NCBI RefSeq assembly: GCF_016863395.1
Contig: NZ_BOOU01000106.1
Location: forward strand, 1-38,256
Origin: Sphaerisporangium rufum
Lineage (GTDB): Bacteria; Actinomycetota; Actinomycetes; Streptosporangiales; Streptosporangiaceae
Direction of reading: 5' to 3'
Length of the DNA stretch: 38,256 nucleotides
Below the pieces are notes generated by a model. The model was not told where the DNA came from. It searched no databases and saw nothing but the letters and a program-made list of their open reading frames with translations. The position numbers and the translations under genes are program-made. Below, piece after piece: positions 9,002-20,097 of the stretch. Position 1 is the first letter of the stretch. Every line of letters starts with the position of its first letter.

Positions 9002-10141
9002 ATGAGATTCATGAAGGTGGCGGTGGCGGCCTCGGCCCTGGTGCTCGCCGGGACCATGTCGGCGTGCGGCTCCAGCCAGAAGACGGTGGACGCCGAAGGC
9101 GCCTCCGCCGCCCCCGGGGGCAACCAGGGGGCCCTGGTGGGCGTGACCATGCCCACCAAGCGGTCCGAACGGTGGATCCACGACGGTGACAACGTCAAGG
9201 CGGGCCTGGAGAAGCTCGGCTACAAGGTCGACCTCCAGTACGCCGAGGACGACATCCCGACCCAGGTGAACCAGCTGGAGAACCAGATCACCAAGGGTGC
9301 CAAGCTGCTGATCATCGCGTCCATCGACGGCACCGCGCTGACCACCCAGCTGCAGGAGGCGGCGGACAAGAAGATCCCGGTCATCGCCTACGACCGGCTG
9401 ATCCGCAACAGCCCCAACGTCGACTACTACTCGACCTTCGACAACTTCAAGGTCGGCGTCCAGCAGGCCACCTCGCTGCTGGTCGGCCTGAAGCTCAAGA
9501 CCGCCGACGGCGGCGAGGGCAGCGCCAAGGGCCCGTTCAACATCGAGCTGTTCGCCGGGTCGCCGGACGACAACAACGCGACCTTCTTCTTCAACGGCGC
9601 CATGTCCGTGCTCAAGCCCTACATCGACAAGGGCACCCTGAAGGTCAAGAGCGGCCAGACCGACTTCAAGACCGTCGCCATCCTGCGCTGGGACCCGGCG
9701 ACCGCGCAGAAGCGCATGGAGGACATCCTCACCAAGACCTACAGCGGCGGTGACAAGGTGGACGGCGTGCTGTCCCCCTACGACGGGCTGTCGATCGGCA
9801 TCCTGTCGGCGCTGAAGAGCAACGGCTACGGCACCTCCGGCCAGCCGTACCCGACCGTCACCGGCCAGGACGCCGAGCTGGCGTCGGTGAAGTCCATCAT
9901 CGCCGACGAGCAGTACTCCACGATCTACAAGGACACCCGCCAGCTCGCGGAGGTCACCGTGGAGATGACCGACGCGGTGCTCAAGGGCGGCAAGCCCGAG
10001 GTGAACAACACCACCGACTACGACAACGGCAACAAGGTCGTCCCCTCCCGCCTGCTGGAGTCGGTGATCGTCGACAAGTCCAACTACAAGAAGGTCCTGG
10101 TCGACAGCCAGTACTACACCGAGGCCCAGCTCGGCGGCTGA
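9002..10141 (+). CDS. chvE: Multiple-monosaccharide-binding lipoprotein (ChvE-like)
   Basis: This 379-aa secreted lipoprotein binds aldoses for the GguA/GguB transporter. The signal peptide ends in MSAC (lipid-modified Cys22). The body shows [51 protein letters not shown], a long [25 protein letters not shown] region and [19 protein letters not shown], all characteristic of ChvE/MmsE-type proteins. The ATG at 9002 has GAGGAG eight to nine bases upstream. ChvE relatives bind galactose, arabinose, xylose and glucose; the shared operator with the araBDA operon makes arabinose a likely inducer or ligand. A 20-bp hairpin follows the stop codon. Confidence 0.93.
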   Translation: MRFMKVAVAASALVLAGTMSACGSSQKTVDAEGASAAPGGNQGALVGVTMPTKRSERWIHDGDNVKAGLEKLGYKVDLQYAEDDIPTQVNQLENQITKGAKLLIIASIDGTALTTQLQEAADKKIPVIAYDRLIRNSPNVDYYSTFDNFKVGVQQATSLLVGLKLKTADGGEGSAKGPFNIELFAGSPDDNNATFFFNGAMSVLKPYIDKGTLKVKSGQTDFKTVAILRWDPATAQKRMEDILTKTYSGGDKVDGVLSPYDGLSIGILSALKSNGYGTSGQPYPTVTGQDAELASVKSIIADEQYSTIYKDTRQLAEVTVEMTDAVLKGGKPEVNNTTDYDNGNKVVPSRLLESVIVDKSNYKKVLVDSQYYTEAQLGG

Positions 10142-10150
10142 GCATGGCAT

Positions 10151-10195
10151 CCGGTGGCCCGCGCGGCGGGGGAGACCCGCCGCGCGGGCCACCGG
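10151..10195 (+). terminator. Perfect 20-bp intercistronic hairpin between chvE and gguA
   Basis: The arms at 10151-10170 and 10176-10195 (CCGGTGGCCC... and its complement) pair over 20 bp without mismatch around a GGAGA loop. It starts ten bases after the chvE stop and has no T-run. Its position suggests mRNA-end protection of the binding-protein message, with limited readthrough into gguA. Confidence 0.75.
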
Positions 10196-10238
10196 GCATC
10201 GGCGCCGAGGAACGGGACGTGGAGGGACGGGGCACGAC

Positions 10239-11777
10239 ATGACCGACGACATCCTGCGGATGAGCGGGATCACCAAGACCTTCCCCGGGGTGCGGGCACT
10301 ACAGGACGTGAACCTGTCGGTGCGCCGGGGCGAGATCCACGCGATCTGCGGCGAGAACGGCGCCGGCAAGTCGACGCTGATGAAAGTGCTGTCGGGGGTG
10401 TACCCGCACGGTTCCTACGACGGCGAGATCTCCTTCGAGGGCGAGCCGTGCCGCTTCACCGGCATCGCCGACAGCGAGCGGCGCGGCATCGTCATCATTC
10501 ACCAGGAACTGGCGCTCTGCCCCCAGCTGTCCATCGCCGAGAACATCTTCCTCGGCAACGAGCGCGCCGAGCGCGGGCTGATCGACTGGAACCGCACCAA
10601 CCACGAGGCGGCCCGGCTGCTCGCCCGGGTGGGCCTGCGGGAGAACCCGGTGACCACGGTGTCCGACATCGGGGTGGGCAAGCAGCAGCTCGTCGAGATC
10701 GCCAAGGCGCTGTCGAAGGAGGTGCGGCTGCTCATCCTGGACGAGCCGACCGCCGCCCTCAACGACGAGGACTCCGCGCACCTGCTGGACCTGCTGCGCG
10801 GCCTGCGCGACGAGGGCATCACCTGCGTGATCATCTCGCACAAGCTGAACGAGGTCATCGCGATCGCCGACTCGATCACCATCCTGCGCGACGGCCGCAC
10901 CATCGAGACCCTGGACATGCGCGCCGACGCGGTCACCGAGGACCGGATCATCTCCGGGATGGTCGGCCGCGACCTGGAACACCGCTTCCCGCCGCACGAA
11001 CCGAACATCGGCGAGGAGGCGCTGCGCATCGAGGACTGGACGGTGTACAGCCCCAGCCAGCGCGGGCGGGCGGTGGTCTCCGGCGCCGCCCTCACCGTGC
11101 ACCGAGGTGAGATCGTCGGCCTGGCCGGGCTGATGGGCGCCGGCCGCACCGAGCTGGCGATGAGCGTCTTCGGCCGCGCCTACGGCACCGGCATCTCCGG
11201 GCGCGTCTACCGCGACGGCCGGCCGGTCGAGATCCGCAACGTGCGGGACGCCATCCGGCACGGCATCGCCTACGCCACCGAGGACCGCAAGCGCTACGGC
11301 CTGAACCTGATCGAGGACATCAAGCGCAACGTCTCCGCCGCCCGCCTGGGCAAGCTGGCCCGGCGCGGCTGGCTGGACGAGAACAAGGAGTACCAGGTCG
11401 CCGAGGAGTTCCGCGGCAGCATGAACATCAAGGCGCCCAGCGTGCAGAGCATCACCGGCAAGCTCAGCGGCGGCAACCAGCAGAAGGTCGTGCTGTCCAA
11501 GTGGATCTTCACCGACGCCGACGTGCTGATCCTGGACGAGCCGACCCGCGGCATCGACGTGGGCGCCAAGTACGAGATCTACTCGATCATCAACCGGCTG
11601 GCCGACGAGGGCCGGGCCGTCCTGGTCATCTCCTCGGAGCTACCGGAGCTGATCGGCCTGTGCGACCGCATCTACGCCATGTCGGAGGGCCGGATCACCG
11701 GTGAGGTCGCCCGCGCGGACGCCACCCAGGAACGCCTCATGCAGTACATGACCAAGGGACAGGAGCAGAAGAAATGA
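10239..11777 (+). CDS. gguA: Monosaccharide ABC transporter ATPase, two NBDs (GguA/MmsA)
   Basis: This 512-aa cytoplasmic ATPase drives the ChvE-dependent transporter. NBD1 has GENGAGKST (about residue 42), the Q-loop [17 protein letters not shown], the relaxed signature [22 protein letters not shown] segment and Walker [16 protein letters not shown]2 has GLMGAGRTE in place of a full Walker [10 protein letters not shown] and [13 protein letters not shown]. It is somewhat longer than RbsA-type proteins, as GguA usually is. The ATG at 10239 lies about 45 bases beyond the hairpin, with a GGAGG-type ribosome site. The stop overlaps gguB (ATGA). The family and neighbours make the assignment firm; exact sugar range is not visible. 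Confidence 0.93.
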   Translation: MTDDILRMSGITKTFPGVRALQDVNLSVRRGEIHAICGENGAGKSTLMKVLSGVYPHGSYDGEISFEGEPCRFTGIADSERRGIVIIHQELALCPQLSIAENIFLGNERAERGLIDWNRTNHEAARLLARVGLRENPVTTVSDIGVGKQQLVEIAKALSKEVRLLILDEPTAALNDEDSAHLLDLLRGLRDEGITCVIISHKLNEVIAIADSITILRDGRTIETLDMRADAVTEDRIISGMVGRDLEHRFPPHEPNIGEEALRIEDWTVYSPSQRGRAVVSGAALTVHRGEIVGLAGLMGAGRTELAMSVFGRAYGTGISGRVYRDGRPVEIRNVRDAIRHGIAYATEDRKRYGLNLIEDIKRNVSAARLGKLARRGWLDENKEYQVAEEFRGSMNIKAPSVQSITGKLSGGNQQKVVLSKWIFTDADVLILDEPTRGIDVGAKYEIYSIINRLADEGRAVLVISSELPELIGLCDRIYAMSEGRITGEVARADATQERLMQYMTKGQEQKK

Positions 11778-13039
11778 GCGGCATCTCGCCCTCCGACGTC
11801 GATGCGGCCGCCGGCCCGCCCGACGACGTCATCGAACGGGCGCCGGGCCGCGCCAGGGTCTTCGGGCTCTCGCTGAACATCCGGCAGAGCGGCATCTACA
11901 TCGCCTTCGCGCTGATCGTCGTGCTGTTCTCCGTGCTCACCGACGGGGCGCTGCTGGAGCCGCAGAACATCTCCAACATCATCGTGCAGAACTCCTACAT
12001 CCTGATCCTGTCCATCGGGATGATCCTGATCATCATCGCCGGGCACATCGACCTGTCGGTGGGCTCGGTGGTCGCGATCACCGGCGCGGTCGCCGCGGTG
12101 CTGATGGTGAACTACAGCGTCCCCTGGCCGCTGGCCCTGCTGATCACCCTGGCCGTCGGCGCGCTCATCGGCGCCTGGCAGGGGTTCTGGATCGCCTATT
12201 TCGGCATCCCGGCGTTCATCGTCACCTTGGCCGGCATGCTGCTGTTCCGCGCGCTGACCCTCACCGTGCTCGGCAACCAGGGCATCGGCCCGTTCCCCGA
12301 CGCGGTGCGCACCCTGGCCAACGGCTTCACCGACGGCTACCTGGGCAACATCGGCCTCGGCCCGCTCGGCGGCGCCGACCTGTTCAGCCTGCTGATCGGC
12401 CTGATCGCGGTGGCCGGCTTCGCCGCCAGCCAGTGGCGCACCCGCGCGGCCCGGCTCGGCTACGGCCAGCAGGTCGACCCGATGGCGGTGTTCGTGCTGA
12501 AGATCGCCGCCGCCGCGGTGGTGGTGATGGCCATCGTCGTGCAGCTCGCCCGGTTCAAGAACCTGCCCTGGGTGCTGATGCTGCTGGCGGTCCTGGTGCT
12601 GGGCTACTCGCTGCTCACCAACCGGGCGGTGTTCGGCCGGCGTATCTACGCCATCGGCGGCAACCTGCAGGCGGCCGTGCTGTCCGGCGTCAAGGTCAAG
12701 TCGGTCGTCTTCTGGATCTTCGTCAACATGGGCGTGCTCGCGGCCATGGCCGGTGTCATCTTCGCCGGGCGGCTCAACCAGGCCAACCCCACCGCGGGCA
12801 ACGCCTTCGAGCTGGACGCCATCGCGGCCGCGTTCATCGGCGGCGCCGCCGTGCAGGGCGGGGTGGGCAAGGTGGTCGGTGCTATCACCGGCGGCCTCAT
12901 CATGGGCGTCATCAACAACGGCATGTCGCTGATCGGCTCGCCCAGCGAGCGGGTCATGCTGGTCAAGGGCATCGTGCTGCTGGCCGCGGTCGCCTTCGAC
13001 GTCTGGGCCAAGCGCCGGGCCGGCACCGCCGCCCAGTAA
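11774..13039 (+). CDS. gguB: Monosaccharide ABC transporter permease (GguB/MmsB)
   Basis: This 421-aa membrane permease of the BPD_transp_2 family is notably longer than RbsC, as is normal for GguB. It has a cytoplasmic N-terminal tail of about 45 residues, the signature [26 protein letters not shown], a mid-protein extension around residues 215-270 ([20 protein letters not shown]) and the conserved [23 protein letters not shown]. Its ATG overlaps the gguA stop. It ends 37 bases before the histidine-degradation genes, which appear to have a separate start signal. Confidence 0.92.
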   Translation: MSGISPSDVDAAAGPPDDVIERAPGRARVFGLSLNIRQSGIYIAFALIVVLFSVLTDGALLEPQNISNIIVQNSYILILSIGMILIIIAGHIDLSVGSVVAITGAVAAVLMVNYSVPWPLALLITLAVGALIGAWQGFWIAYFGIPAFIVTLAGMLLFRALTLTVLGNQGIGPFPDAVRTLANGFTDGYLGNIGLGPLGGADLFSLLIGLIAVAGFAASQWRTRAARLGYGQQVDPMAVFVLKIAAAAVVVMAIVVQLARFKNLPWVLMLLAVLVLGYSLLTNRAVFGRRIYAIGGNLQAAVLSGVKVKSVVFWIFVNMGVLAAMAGVIFAGRLNQANPTAGNAFELDAIAAAFIGGAAVQGGVGKVVGAITGGLIMGVINNGMSLIGSPSERVMLVKGIVLLAAVAFDVWAKRRAGTAAQ

Positions 13040-13062
13040 CCGGCCAGACCGGGACCGCCCGG

Positions 13063-13068
13063 TACGGT
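13063..13068 (+). promoter_or_regulatory. Possible -10 box of a leaderless M20 amidohydrolase transcript
   Basis: TACGGT fits TAnnnT and lies eight bases before the GTG start at 13077. That would place transcription initiation at or next to the start codon. A GGTGGGG stretch could alternatively act as a weak ribosome site on a gguB readthrough transcript. No clear -35 is visible. Confidence 0.3.
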
Positions 13069-13076
13069 GGGGCACT

Positions 13077-14312
13077 GTGACGGAACGGGTGGATGACCGG
13101 CCACGGGCGCCGCGCGAGCCCTTCGAACGCACCTGGGCGGCGCTGGCGAAGATCGGCGACCGCGGGGCCGAGGGGTACCACCGGTTCGCCTGGACGCCGG
13201 TGGACCTGGCGCTGCGCGGCTGGTTCCAGAACCAGGCCCAGCTGCGCGGCATGTCGTGCGAGCGCGACCGTAACGGCAACCTGTGGGCCTGGTGGGGCCG
13301 CCCCGGCCCCGGCGCGGTCGTCACCGGCAGCCACCTGGACAGCGTGCCCGGCGGCGGCGCCTTCGACGGCCCGCTCGGCGTGGTGTCGGCCTTCCTGGCC
13401 GTCGACCTGCTGCGCGCCCGCGGCGTCGAGCCGGCCCGGCCGATCGCCGTGGTGGACTTCGCCGACGAGGAGGGCGCCCGCTTCGGGGTGGCCTGCGTCG
13501 GCAGCCGGCTGCTCACCGGCTCCCTGGACCCCGAGCAGGCCCGTGGCCTGCGCGACGCCGGCGGGGTGACCCTGGCCGAGGCGATGCGCGGCGCCGCCGC
13601 CGACCCGGCGGCCATCGGCCGCGACGAGCAGGCGCTGGAGCGCGTCGGGGCCTTCGTCGAGCTGCACGTCGAGCAGGGGCGCGGCCTGGCCGGCCTCGGC
13701 GCGCCGGTCGGCGTGGCGAGCGCGATCTGGCCACACGGCCGGTGGCGGTACGCCTTCCACGGCGCGGCCGACCACGCCGGCACCACCCGGCTGGCCGACC
13801 GACGCGACCCGGCGCTGCCGTTCGCCGCCACGGTGCTCGCCGCCCGGGAGGCCGCCCGGCGGCACGGCGGCCTGGCCACCTTCGGCCGGGCCCGCATCGA
13901 GCCGGGCGCCACCAACGCCGTCCCGTCCCGGGTGGACGCCTGGCTGGACGCCCGCGCCCCGGACACCGCCACCCTCACCGCCATCGTGGACGGCGTCACC
14001 GCCGCGGCTCGCGCCGCCGCCGCCGAGCACCGGGTGCGGGTGGAGGTCGCCGCCGAGTCGGTCACCCCGCCGGTGGAGTTCGGCGGCGAGCTGCGCGACC
14101 GGATCCGCGGCGTGCTCGGCGAGGTCCCGGTGCTGGCCACCGGTGCCGGTCACGACGCCGGGGTGCTCGCCGCGCACGTGCCGAGCGCGATGCTGTTCGT
14201 GCGCAACCCCACCGGCGTCAGCCACAGCCCCGCCGAGCACGCCGAGACCGGCGACTGCCTGGCCGGGGTCGCCGCCCTCGCCGCGGTCCTCGCGGATCTG
14301 GCGTGCCGGTGA
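13077..14312 (+). CDS. M20-family amidohydrolase in hut cluster (allantoate amidohydrolase-like)
   Basis: This 411-aa zinc-dependent hydrolase belongs to the allantoate amidohydrolase / N-carbamoyl-L-amino-acid hydrolase group. Metal-site motifs are TGSHLDSVPGGGAFDGPLGV (His and bridging Asp), DFADEEGARFG (Glu pair), ELHVEQG (His), and the C-terminal GAGHDAGVLA and SHSPAEH. The dimerisation domain lies roughly between residues 215 and 330. It precedes hutF with a four-base overlap and then hutI, and I recall the same grouping in Streptomyces hut clusters. No HutG-type N-formylglutamate deformylase is seen in the window, so its likely substrate is N-formyl-L-glutamate, giving glutamate and formate. 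This is inference; automatic annotation would say allantoate amidohydrolase. Confidence 0.85.
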   Translation: MTERVDDRPRAPREPFERTWAALAKIGDRGAEGYHRFAWTPVDLALRGWFQNQAQLRGMSCERDRNGNLWAWWGRPGPGAVVTGSHLDSVPGGGAFDGPLGVVSAFLAVDLLRARGVEPARPIAVVDFADEEGARFGVACVGSRLLTGSLDPEQARGLRDAGGVTLAEAMRGAAADPAAIGRDEQALERVGAFVELHVEQGRGLAGLGAPVGVASAIWPHGRWRYAFHGAADHAGTTRLADRRDPALPFAATVLAAREAARRHGGLATFGRARIEPGATNAVPSRVDAWLDARAPDTATLTAIVDGVTAAARAAAAEHRVRVEVAAESVTPPVEFGGELRDRIRGVLGEVPVLATGAGHDAGVLAAHVPSAMLFVRNPTGVSHSPAEHAETGDCLAGVAALAAVLADLACR

Positions 14313-15640
14313 CCACCTACCACGCCGACCACGCCTGGCTCGGCGGCGAGCGCGCCGAGGCCGGAGTGGTGGTCGAGACCGGCAGCGGGGTGATCACCGC
14401 GGTCCGGGCCGGGGTGGCCGCGCCGCCCCCCGGCGCCGTCCACCTGCGCGGCCTCACCGTGCCGGGTCTCGCCAACGCCCACTCCCACGCCTTCCACCGG
14501 GCGCTGCGCGCCCGCACCCAGCGCGAGCGCGGCACCTTCTGGACCTGGCGCCGGCAGATGTACGACGTGGCCGCGCGGCTGACGCCCGACACCTACCACG
14601 CCCTGGCCCGGGCCGCCTACGCCGAGATGGCGCTGGCCGGGGTGACCTGCGTCGGGGAGTTCCACTACCTGCACCACGACACCGGCGGCCGGCGCTACGC
14701 CGAGCCGCGCGTCATGGGCGAGGCGCTGGTCGCCGCGGCGGCCGAGGCGGGGATCCGCATCACCGTGCTGGACACCTGCTACCTGCGCGGCGGTTTCGGC
14801 ATGCCGCTGTCGGGGCCGCAGCTGCGCTTCGGCGACCGGGACGCCGCCGCCTGGGCCGAGCGGGCCGGCCCGCCACCGGCCACCGGGCACGCCCGGTACG
14901 GCGCGGCGATCCACTCGGTGCGCGCGGTGCCGCCCGAGGAGATCGCCGTGGTCGCCGGCTGGGCGGGCGAGCACGGCGCGCCGCTGCACTTCCACCTGTC
15001 GGAGCAGCCGGCCGAGAACGAGGCCTGCCTGTCGGCCTACGGCCGTACCCCGGCCGGGCTGCTCGCCGAGCACGGCGCCCTCGGCCCGGCGGCCACCGCG
15101 GTGCACGCCACCCACCTGACCGGCGCCGACATCGCGCTGCTCGGCCGGTCGGGCACCGCCGTCTGCCTGTGCCCGACGACCGAGCGCGACCTGGCCGACG
15201 GCATCGGCCCGGCCGGCGAGCTGGCCGCCGCCGGGTCGCCGCTGTGCCTGGGCAGCGACAGCCACGCCGTCGTCGACCTATGGGAGGAGGCCCGCGGCGT
15301 CGAGATGCACGAGCGGCTGGCCGGCCGGCGGCGCGGCCACTTCGACGCCGCCGCCCTGCTGCGCGCCGCCACCTCGGCCGGGCACGCCGCCCTCGGCTGG
15401 CCGGAGGCCGGGCGCATCGAGCCGGGTGCCCCCGCCGACCTGGTCACCGTCGCCCTGGACACCGTACGCGCCGCGGGCGCCCCGGACGGCGCGCTGCTGG
15501 AGGCCGCGGTCTTCGCCGCGGTGGCCGCCGACGTGCGTGAGGTCGTGGCCGGCGGCCGGCGGATCGTCTCCGGCGGCCGCCACCTGCTCGTCCCCGACGT
15601 GCCCGCCGCGCTGGGCGCCGCCATCGCGGCCGTCACCTGA
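14309..15640 (+). CDS. hutF: Formimidoylglutamate deiminase
   Basis: HutF hydrolyses N-formimidoyl-L-glutamate to N-formyl-L-glutamate and ammonia in the five-step histidine pathway. The 443-aa amidohydrolase-superfamily protein shows the first metal motif [12 protein letters not shown], the middle [12 protein letters not shown], the His-containing HATHLTG and the late Asp in [12 protein letters not shown]. The segment [22 protein letters not shown] is typical of HutF. GTG at 14309 overlaps the M20 stop (GTGA); another GTG two codons upstream at 14303 is possible, and no good ribosome site is seen for either, which fits coupled translation. hutI follows after 35 bases. Confidence 0.93.
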   Translation: MTTYHADHAWLGGERAEAGVVVETGSGVITAVRAGVAAPPPGAVHLRGLTVPGLANAHSHAFHRALRARTQRERGTFWTWRRQMYDVAARLTPDTYHALARAAYAEMALAGVTCVGEFHYLHHDTGGRRYAEPRVMGEALVAAAAEAGIRITVLDTCYLRGGFGMPLSGPQLRFGDRDAAAWAERAGPPPATGHARYGAAIHSVRAVPPEEIAVVAGWAGEHGAPLHFHLSEQPAENEACLSAYGRTPAGLLAEHGALGPAATAVHATHLTGADIALLGRSGTAVCLCPTTERDLADGIGPAGELAAAGSPLCLGSDSHAVVDLWEEARGVEMHERLAGRRRGHFDAAALLRAATSAGHAALGWPEAGRIEPGAPADLVTVALDTVRAAGAPDGALLEAAVFAAVAADVREVVAGGRRIVSGGRHLLVPDVPAALGAAIAAVT

Positions 15641-15675
15641 CCGGCCCTCCCGAGACCCCGAGGACAGGAAGTGCC

Positions 15676-16872
15676 ATGACCTCGCTGCTCATCGACGGCA
15701 TCGGCTCGCTGGTGACCAACGACCCCGCACTCGGTTCCGGGCCGCTCGGCGTGGTGCCGGACGCGGCGCTGGTCGTCGAGGACGGCCGGGTGACCTGGGC
15801 CGGGCCCCGGTCGCGGGTGCCGCAGGGCGCCGCGCGCGAGCGGTTCGACGCCGCCGGCCGCGCCGTGCTGCCCGGGTTCGTGGACAGCCACGCCCACCTG
15901 GTGTTCGCCGGCGACCGGGCCGCCGAGTTCGCCGCCCGGATGGCCGGCCGCCCCTACAGCGCCGGCGGCATCCGCACCACCGTCGAGGCCACCCGCGCCG
16001 CGAGCGACGACACGCTGCGCGCCGGGGTGCGCCGGCTGGTCGCCGAGGCGCTGTGCTCGGGCACCACCACCGTGGAGTGCAAGTCCGGGTACGGCCTCAC
16101 CGTGCCGGACGAGGCCCGCTGCCTGCGCGTCGCCGGCGAGCACACCGAGGAGGTCACCTTCCTCGGCGCGCACGTCGTCCCGCCGGAGTACGCCGGCCGC
16201 CCGGACGACTACGTGGACCTGGTGTGCGGCCCGATGCTGGACGCGTGCGCCCCGCACGCCCGGTGGATCGACGTCTTCTGCGACCGGGGCGCCTTCGACG
16301 GCGACCAGACCCGGGCGATCCTGGCCGCCGGCCGCGAGCGCGGGCTGGTGCCGCGGGTGCACGCCGGGCAGCTGCAGGCCGGCCCGGGCGTCGCGGTCGC
16401 GGTCGAACTCGGTGCGGCGTCCGCCGACCACCTCACCCACCTGACCGCCGCCGACGTGGACGCGCTGGCCTCCGGCGGCACCGTGGCCACCCTGCTGCCC
16501 GGCGCCGAGTTCTCCACCCGCTCGCCCTATCCGGACGCGCGCCGGCTGCTGGACGCCGGGGCGACCGTCGCGCTGGCCGCCGACTGCAACCCCGGCTCCA
16601 GCTACACCACCAGCATGCCGTTCTGTATCGCGCTGGCCGTCCGGGAGATGCGGATGACCCCCGACGAGGCGGTGTGGGCGGCCACCATGGGCGGCGCCCG
16701 CGCGCTGCGCCGCACCGATGTCGGCCGGCTGTCGCCGGGGGCGCGGGCCGACGTCGTGCTGCTGGACGCGCCTTCGCACGTCCATCTCGCCTACCGGCCC
16801 GGGGTGCCGCTGGTCGCCGCCGTCTGGCGGGCCGGCGTCCCGGCCGCGGGCGCGGAGCCGCCGTCCCGCTGA
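15676..16872 (+). CDS. hutI: Imidazolonepropionase
   Basis: HutI opens the ring of 4-imidazolone-5-propanoate to give formimidoylglutamate, the substrate of the upstream HutF. The 398-aa length and motifs fit: [16 protein letters not shown] (metal His pair), the Arg/Tyr-rich substrate segment [36 protein letters not shown], and [17 protein letters not shown] with the metal Asp. A ribosome site (GAGGA/AGGAAG) precedes the ATG. The cluster lacks hutU and hutH here, so urocanate formation and hydration must be encoded elsewhere. The gene ends near a 14-bp tandem repeat facing gdhA. Confidence 0.95.
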   Translation: MTSLLIDGIGSLVTNDPALGSGPLGVVPDAALVVEDGRVTWAGPRSRVPQGAARERFDAAGRAVLPGFVDSHAHLVFAGDRAAEFAARMAGRPYSAGGIRTTVEATRAASDDTLRAGVRRLVAEALCSGTTTVECKSGYGLTVPDEARCLRVAGEHTEEVTFLGAHVVPPEYAGRPDDYVDLVCGPMLDACAPHARWIDVFCDRGAFDGDQTRAILAAGRERGLVPRVHAGQLQAGPGVAVAVELGAASADHLTHLTAADVDALASGGTVATLLPGAEFSTRSPYPDARRLLDAGATVALAADCNPGSSYTTSMPFCIALAVREMRMTPDEAVWAATMGGARALRRTDVGRLSPGARADVVLLDAPSHVHLAYRPGVPLVAAVWRAGVPAAGAEPPSR

Positions 16873-16891
16873 GGCCGCCCCGCTCAGGCGC

Positions 16892-16947
16892 TCAGACCGG
16901 GCGGTTCAGACCGGGCGGTTCAGACCGGGCGGTTCAGACCGGGCGGC
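16892..16947. repeat. Four tandem copies of a 14-bp minisatellite
   Basis: Four consecutive units of TCAGACCGGGCGGT (16892-16905, 16906-16919, 16920-16933, 16934-16947) follow one another; only the last base of the fourth unit differs. A degraded TCAGATCAGGC motif continues to the gdhA stop codon. The array lies between the convergent hutI and gdhA genes and is likely to vary in copy number between strains. Confidence 0.9.
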
Positions 16948-16964
16948 CAGATCAGGCAGGCCTT

Positions 16965-18311
<1,347 letters not shown>

Positions 18312-18574
18312 TCATCCCCTCGTGCTCGGGGGATCACTCCCCGCGTTCACCCTACGGGTACGCGGCGCCCGGCCCGGTGGTTCACCCGCCGCGGCCTGGC
18401 GTGTCCGGCGGGCCGTCCGCTGCGGGGCCGGAGGAGCCATCCCGTCCTGTGCCCGAGGATACGTGCGGGCGGGACCCGGATCGGTACCCCTGACCGCGCC
18501 CGCCCGGCGGGCCGCGGGGCCCGCGGCGAAGGACGGCCGACGTGGCGGACTACCGCGACCGGGCCGGTGCGGGC

Positions 18575-18580
18575 TACCGT
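18575..18580 (+). promoter_or_regulatory. Leaderless -10 box of the devR-like gene
   Basis: TACCGT matches the actinobacterial TAnnnT -10 and is followed by exactly seven bases (CCAAGGC) before the ATG. Transcription would then begin at the A of the start codon, and no ribosome site is present. No recognisable -35 was found. Confidence 0.5.
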
Positions 18581-18587
18581 CCAAGGC

Positions 18588-19250
18588 ATGATTCGCGTGT
18601 TCCTGCTGGACGACCACGAAGTGGTGCGGCGCGGCGTGGCGGCGCTGCTGGAGGCCGAGGACGACATCGAGGTGATCGGTGAGGCCGGCACCGCCGAGTC
18701 CGCCGTGGCCCGCATCCCCGCGCTGCGCCCGGACGTCGCGGTGCTCGACGTGCGGCTGCCCGACGGCAGCGGGGTGGAGGTGTGCCGGGAGGTCCGCTCG
18801 CGGACCCCGGAGCTGGCCTGCCTGATGCTGACCTCGTTCGCCGACGAGGAGGCGCTGTTCGACGCGGTGATGGCCGGGGCGGCCGGGTACGTGCTCAAGC
18901 AGATCCACGGCTCGGACCTGGTCGGCGCGGTGCGCACCGTGGCGCGCGGCGAGTCGCTGCTGGACCCGCGGACCACCGCGACCATGCTGCACCGGCTGCG
19001 CGAGCAGGCCGGGCACAAGGACCCGCTGGCCGCGCTCACCGACCAGGAGCGGCACATCCTGGAACTGATCGGCGAGGGGCTGACCAACCGGCAGATCGGC
19101 GAGCGGCTGTTCCTGGCCGAGAAGACGGTGAAGAACTACGTGTCCAACCTGCTGGGCAAGCTCAACATGCAGCGCCGCACCCAGGTGGCGGCGCTGGCCG
19201 CCCGGCTGAAGGCCGACGACGCCGAGGGCCGCCGCCGCCGCGAGGGCTGA
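18588..19250 (+). CDS. devR: DevR/DosR-like LuxR-family response regulator
   Basis: This 220-aa cytoplasmic response regulator has a receiver domain (about 1-120) and a LuxR/NarL helix-turn-helix (about 148-212). Acidic Asp8/Asp9, phospho-acceptor Asp54 (VAVLDVRLPDGSG), Thr82 and Lys104 sit at the same numbers as in Mycobacterium tuberculosis DosR. The recognition helix AEKTVKNYVS keeps Lys179, Lys182 and Asn183, which contact DNA in DosR. Binding specificity is therefore probably conserved. The kinase partner is most likely the GAF-GAF kinase 3.6 kb downstream, with stress genes in between. The start appears leaderless. Streptomyces OsdR is the closest described parallel outside mycobacteria. 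Confidence 0.9.
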   Translation: MIRVFLLDDHEVVRRGVAALLEAEDDIEVIGEAGTAESAVARIPALRPDVAVLDVRLPDGSGVEVCREVRSRTPELACLMLTSFADEEALFDAVMAGAAGYVLKQIHGSDLVGAVRTVARGESLLDPRTTATMLHRLREQAGHKDPLAALTDQERHILELIGEGLTNRQIGERLFLAEKTVKNYVSNLLGKLNMQRRTQVAALAARLKADDAEGRRRREG

Positions 19251-19291
19251 CCGGGGCAACGGCGCCACCGCGCCGGACGCGGAAACGCCGC

Positions 19292-19320
19292 CGCCCGCCC
19301 CTCGCGGTGAGGAGCGGGCG
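19292..19320. terminator. Bidirectional hairpin between devR and the DoxX-like gene
   Basis: The arms CGCCCGC (19292-19298) and GCGGGCG (19314-19320) pair. After one mismatch, CCTC and GAGG extend the stem around a GCGGT loop. It lies between two convergent stop codons and could end both transcripts; there is no T-run. Confidence 0.5.
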
Positions 19321-19341
19321 TGCGGGGCGGGCGCGGGGCGG

Positions 19342-19890
19342 TTACTTGAGGATGGGGTAGCGCCGGACGATCGGGGTGGCGCCCCACCACTTGCCCAGGC
19401 CCAGGGTGTCGCCGGCGCCGGCCAGGGCGAGTCCGGCCAGGACGATGGCGTAGACGATGTGCTCGTCGATCACCGGGTTGTTGGCCAGCGGCAGTTCGGC
19501 CGCCCACATCAGGACCAGCAGCAGCCCGCCGGTGATGGCGGCGATCCGCATCCCGGCGCCCGCGATGAGCGCGGCGCCGATGCCGAGCAGGCCGAGCATG
19601 AACAGCCAGTCGACCCAGGGCTGGCCGGCCAGGCCGCCGAAGAACCCGCCGAGGGCGTTCTCGCCGGTGCCCTTCAGGAAGCCGGTGGTCGGGCTGCCGC
19701 CCTCCAGCCAGGCCTTCTTGGCGGGGGTGGCGAAGCCCCAGCCGAAGGTCTTGTCCAGGAAGGCCCACAGGAAGACGAAGCCGATGGTGATCCGGGCCGC
19801 CGCCCAGACGTAACGGGCCGGGCCGGCGTCCTGCGCGACGGGGGTGTGGGGGTTGGTGCCGTGGTCGTGACGCGCTTCGATGGTGGCCAT
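19342..19890 (-). CDS. DoxX-family membrane protein
   Basis: This 182-aa protein has a hydrophilic N-terminal tail of about 27 residues and then four hydrophobic segments: near 28-46, 84-108, 113-132 and 140-160. The family-like ARITIGFVFLWAFLDKTFGWGF opens the first segment, and the insert with PTTGFLKGTGENALGGFF lies before the second. DoxX proteins are linked to quinone-related redox reactions and oxidative stress, but this one's reaction is not identifiable. It is divergent from the nitroreductase and convergent with devR inside the dormancy island, so control by DevR is plausible. ATG at 19890 is followed downstream by clean coding sequence. Confidence 0.75.
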   Translation of the reverse strand: MATIEARHDHGTNPHTPVAQDAGPARYVWAAARITIGFVFLWAFLDKTFGWGFATPAKKAWLEGGSPTTGFLKGTGENALGGFFGGLAGQPWVDWLFMLGLLGIGAALIAGAGMRIAAITGGLLLVLMWAAELPLANNPVIDEHIVYAIVLAGLALAGAGDTLGLGKWWGATPIVRRYPILK

Positions 19891-20017
19891 GGCCGGACCC
19901 TTTCAGTGTGGGGGGATCGGGGGTTCGTGTTTTCCTTTGCGACTCCATGACATCGTTTTCGCCGATCGTGGTGCAGTGCCGGACGGCTCGGCCCCGCCGG
20001 CCGTACTGCCCGGCCCG

Positions 20018-20037
20018 CGTGGGACCTTCGGCACTGC
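20018..20037 (+). promoter_or_regulatory. Candidate DevR box before the nitroreductase gene
   Basis: CGTGGGACCTTCGGCACTGC has an intact GGGAC half-site and a weak second half (GGCAC). Ten of the fourteen core positions fit the mycobacterial DosR consensus GGGACTWWAGTCCC. It lies 60-80 bases before the nitroreductase ATG and in the divergent region shared with the DoxX-like gene. Confidence 0.4.
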
Positions 20038-20097
20038 CCCGACCCCGGCCGGGCGCAGCAGCCTCGGGAGCAGGACCATCCCTGAAGGAGGCGCGTC

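Noticed and set aside
16892-16947. Short tandem repeats as a CRISPR array
   Set aside because: Units of 14 bp are directly adjacent with no unique spacers and no cas genes.
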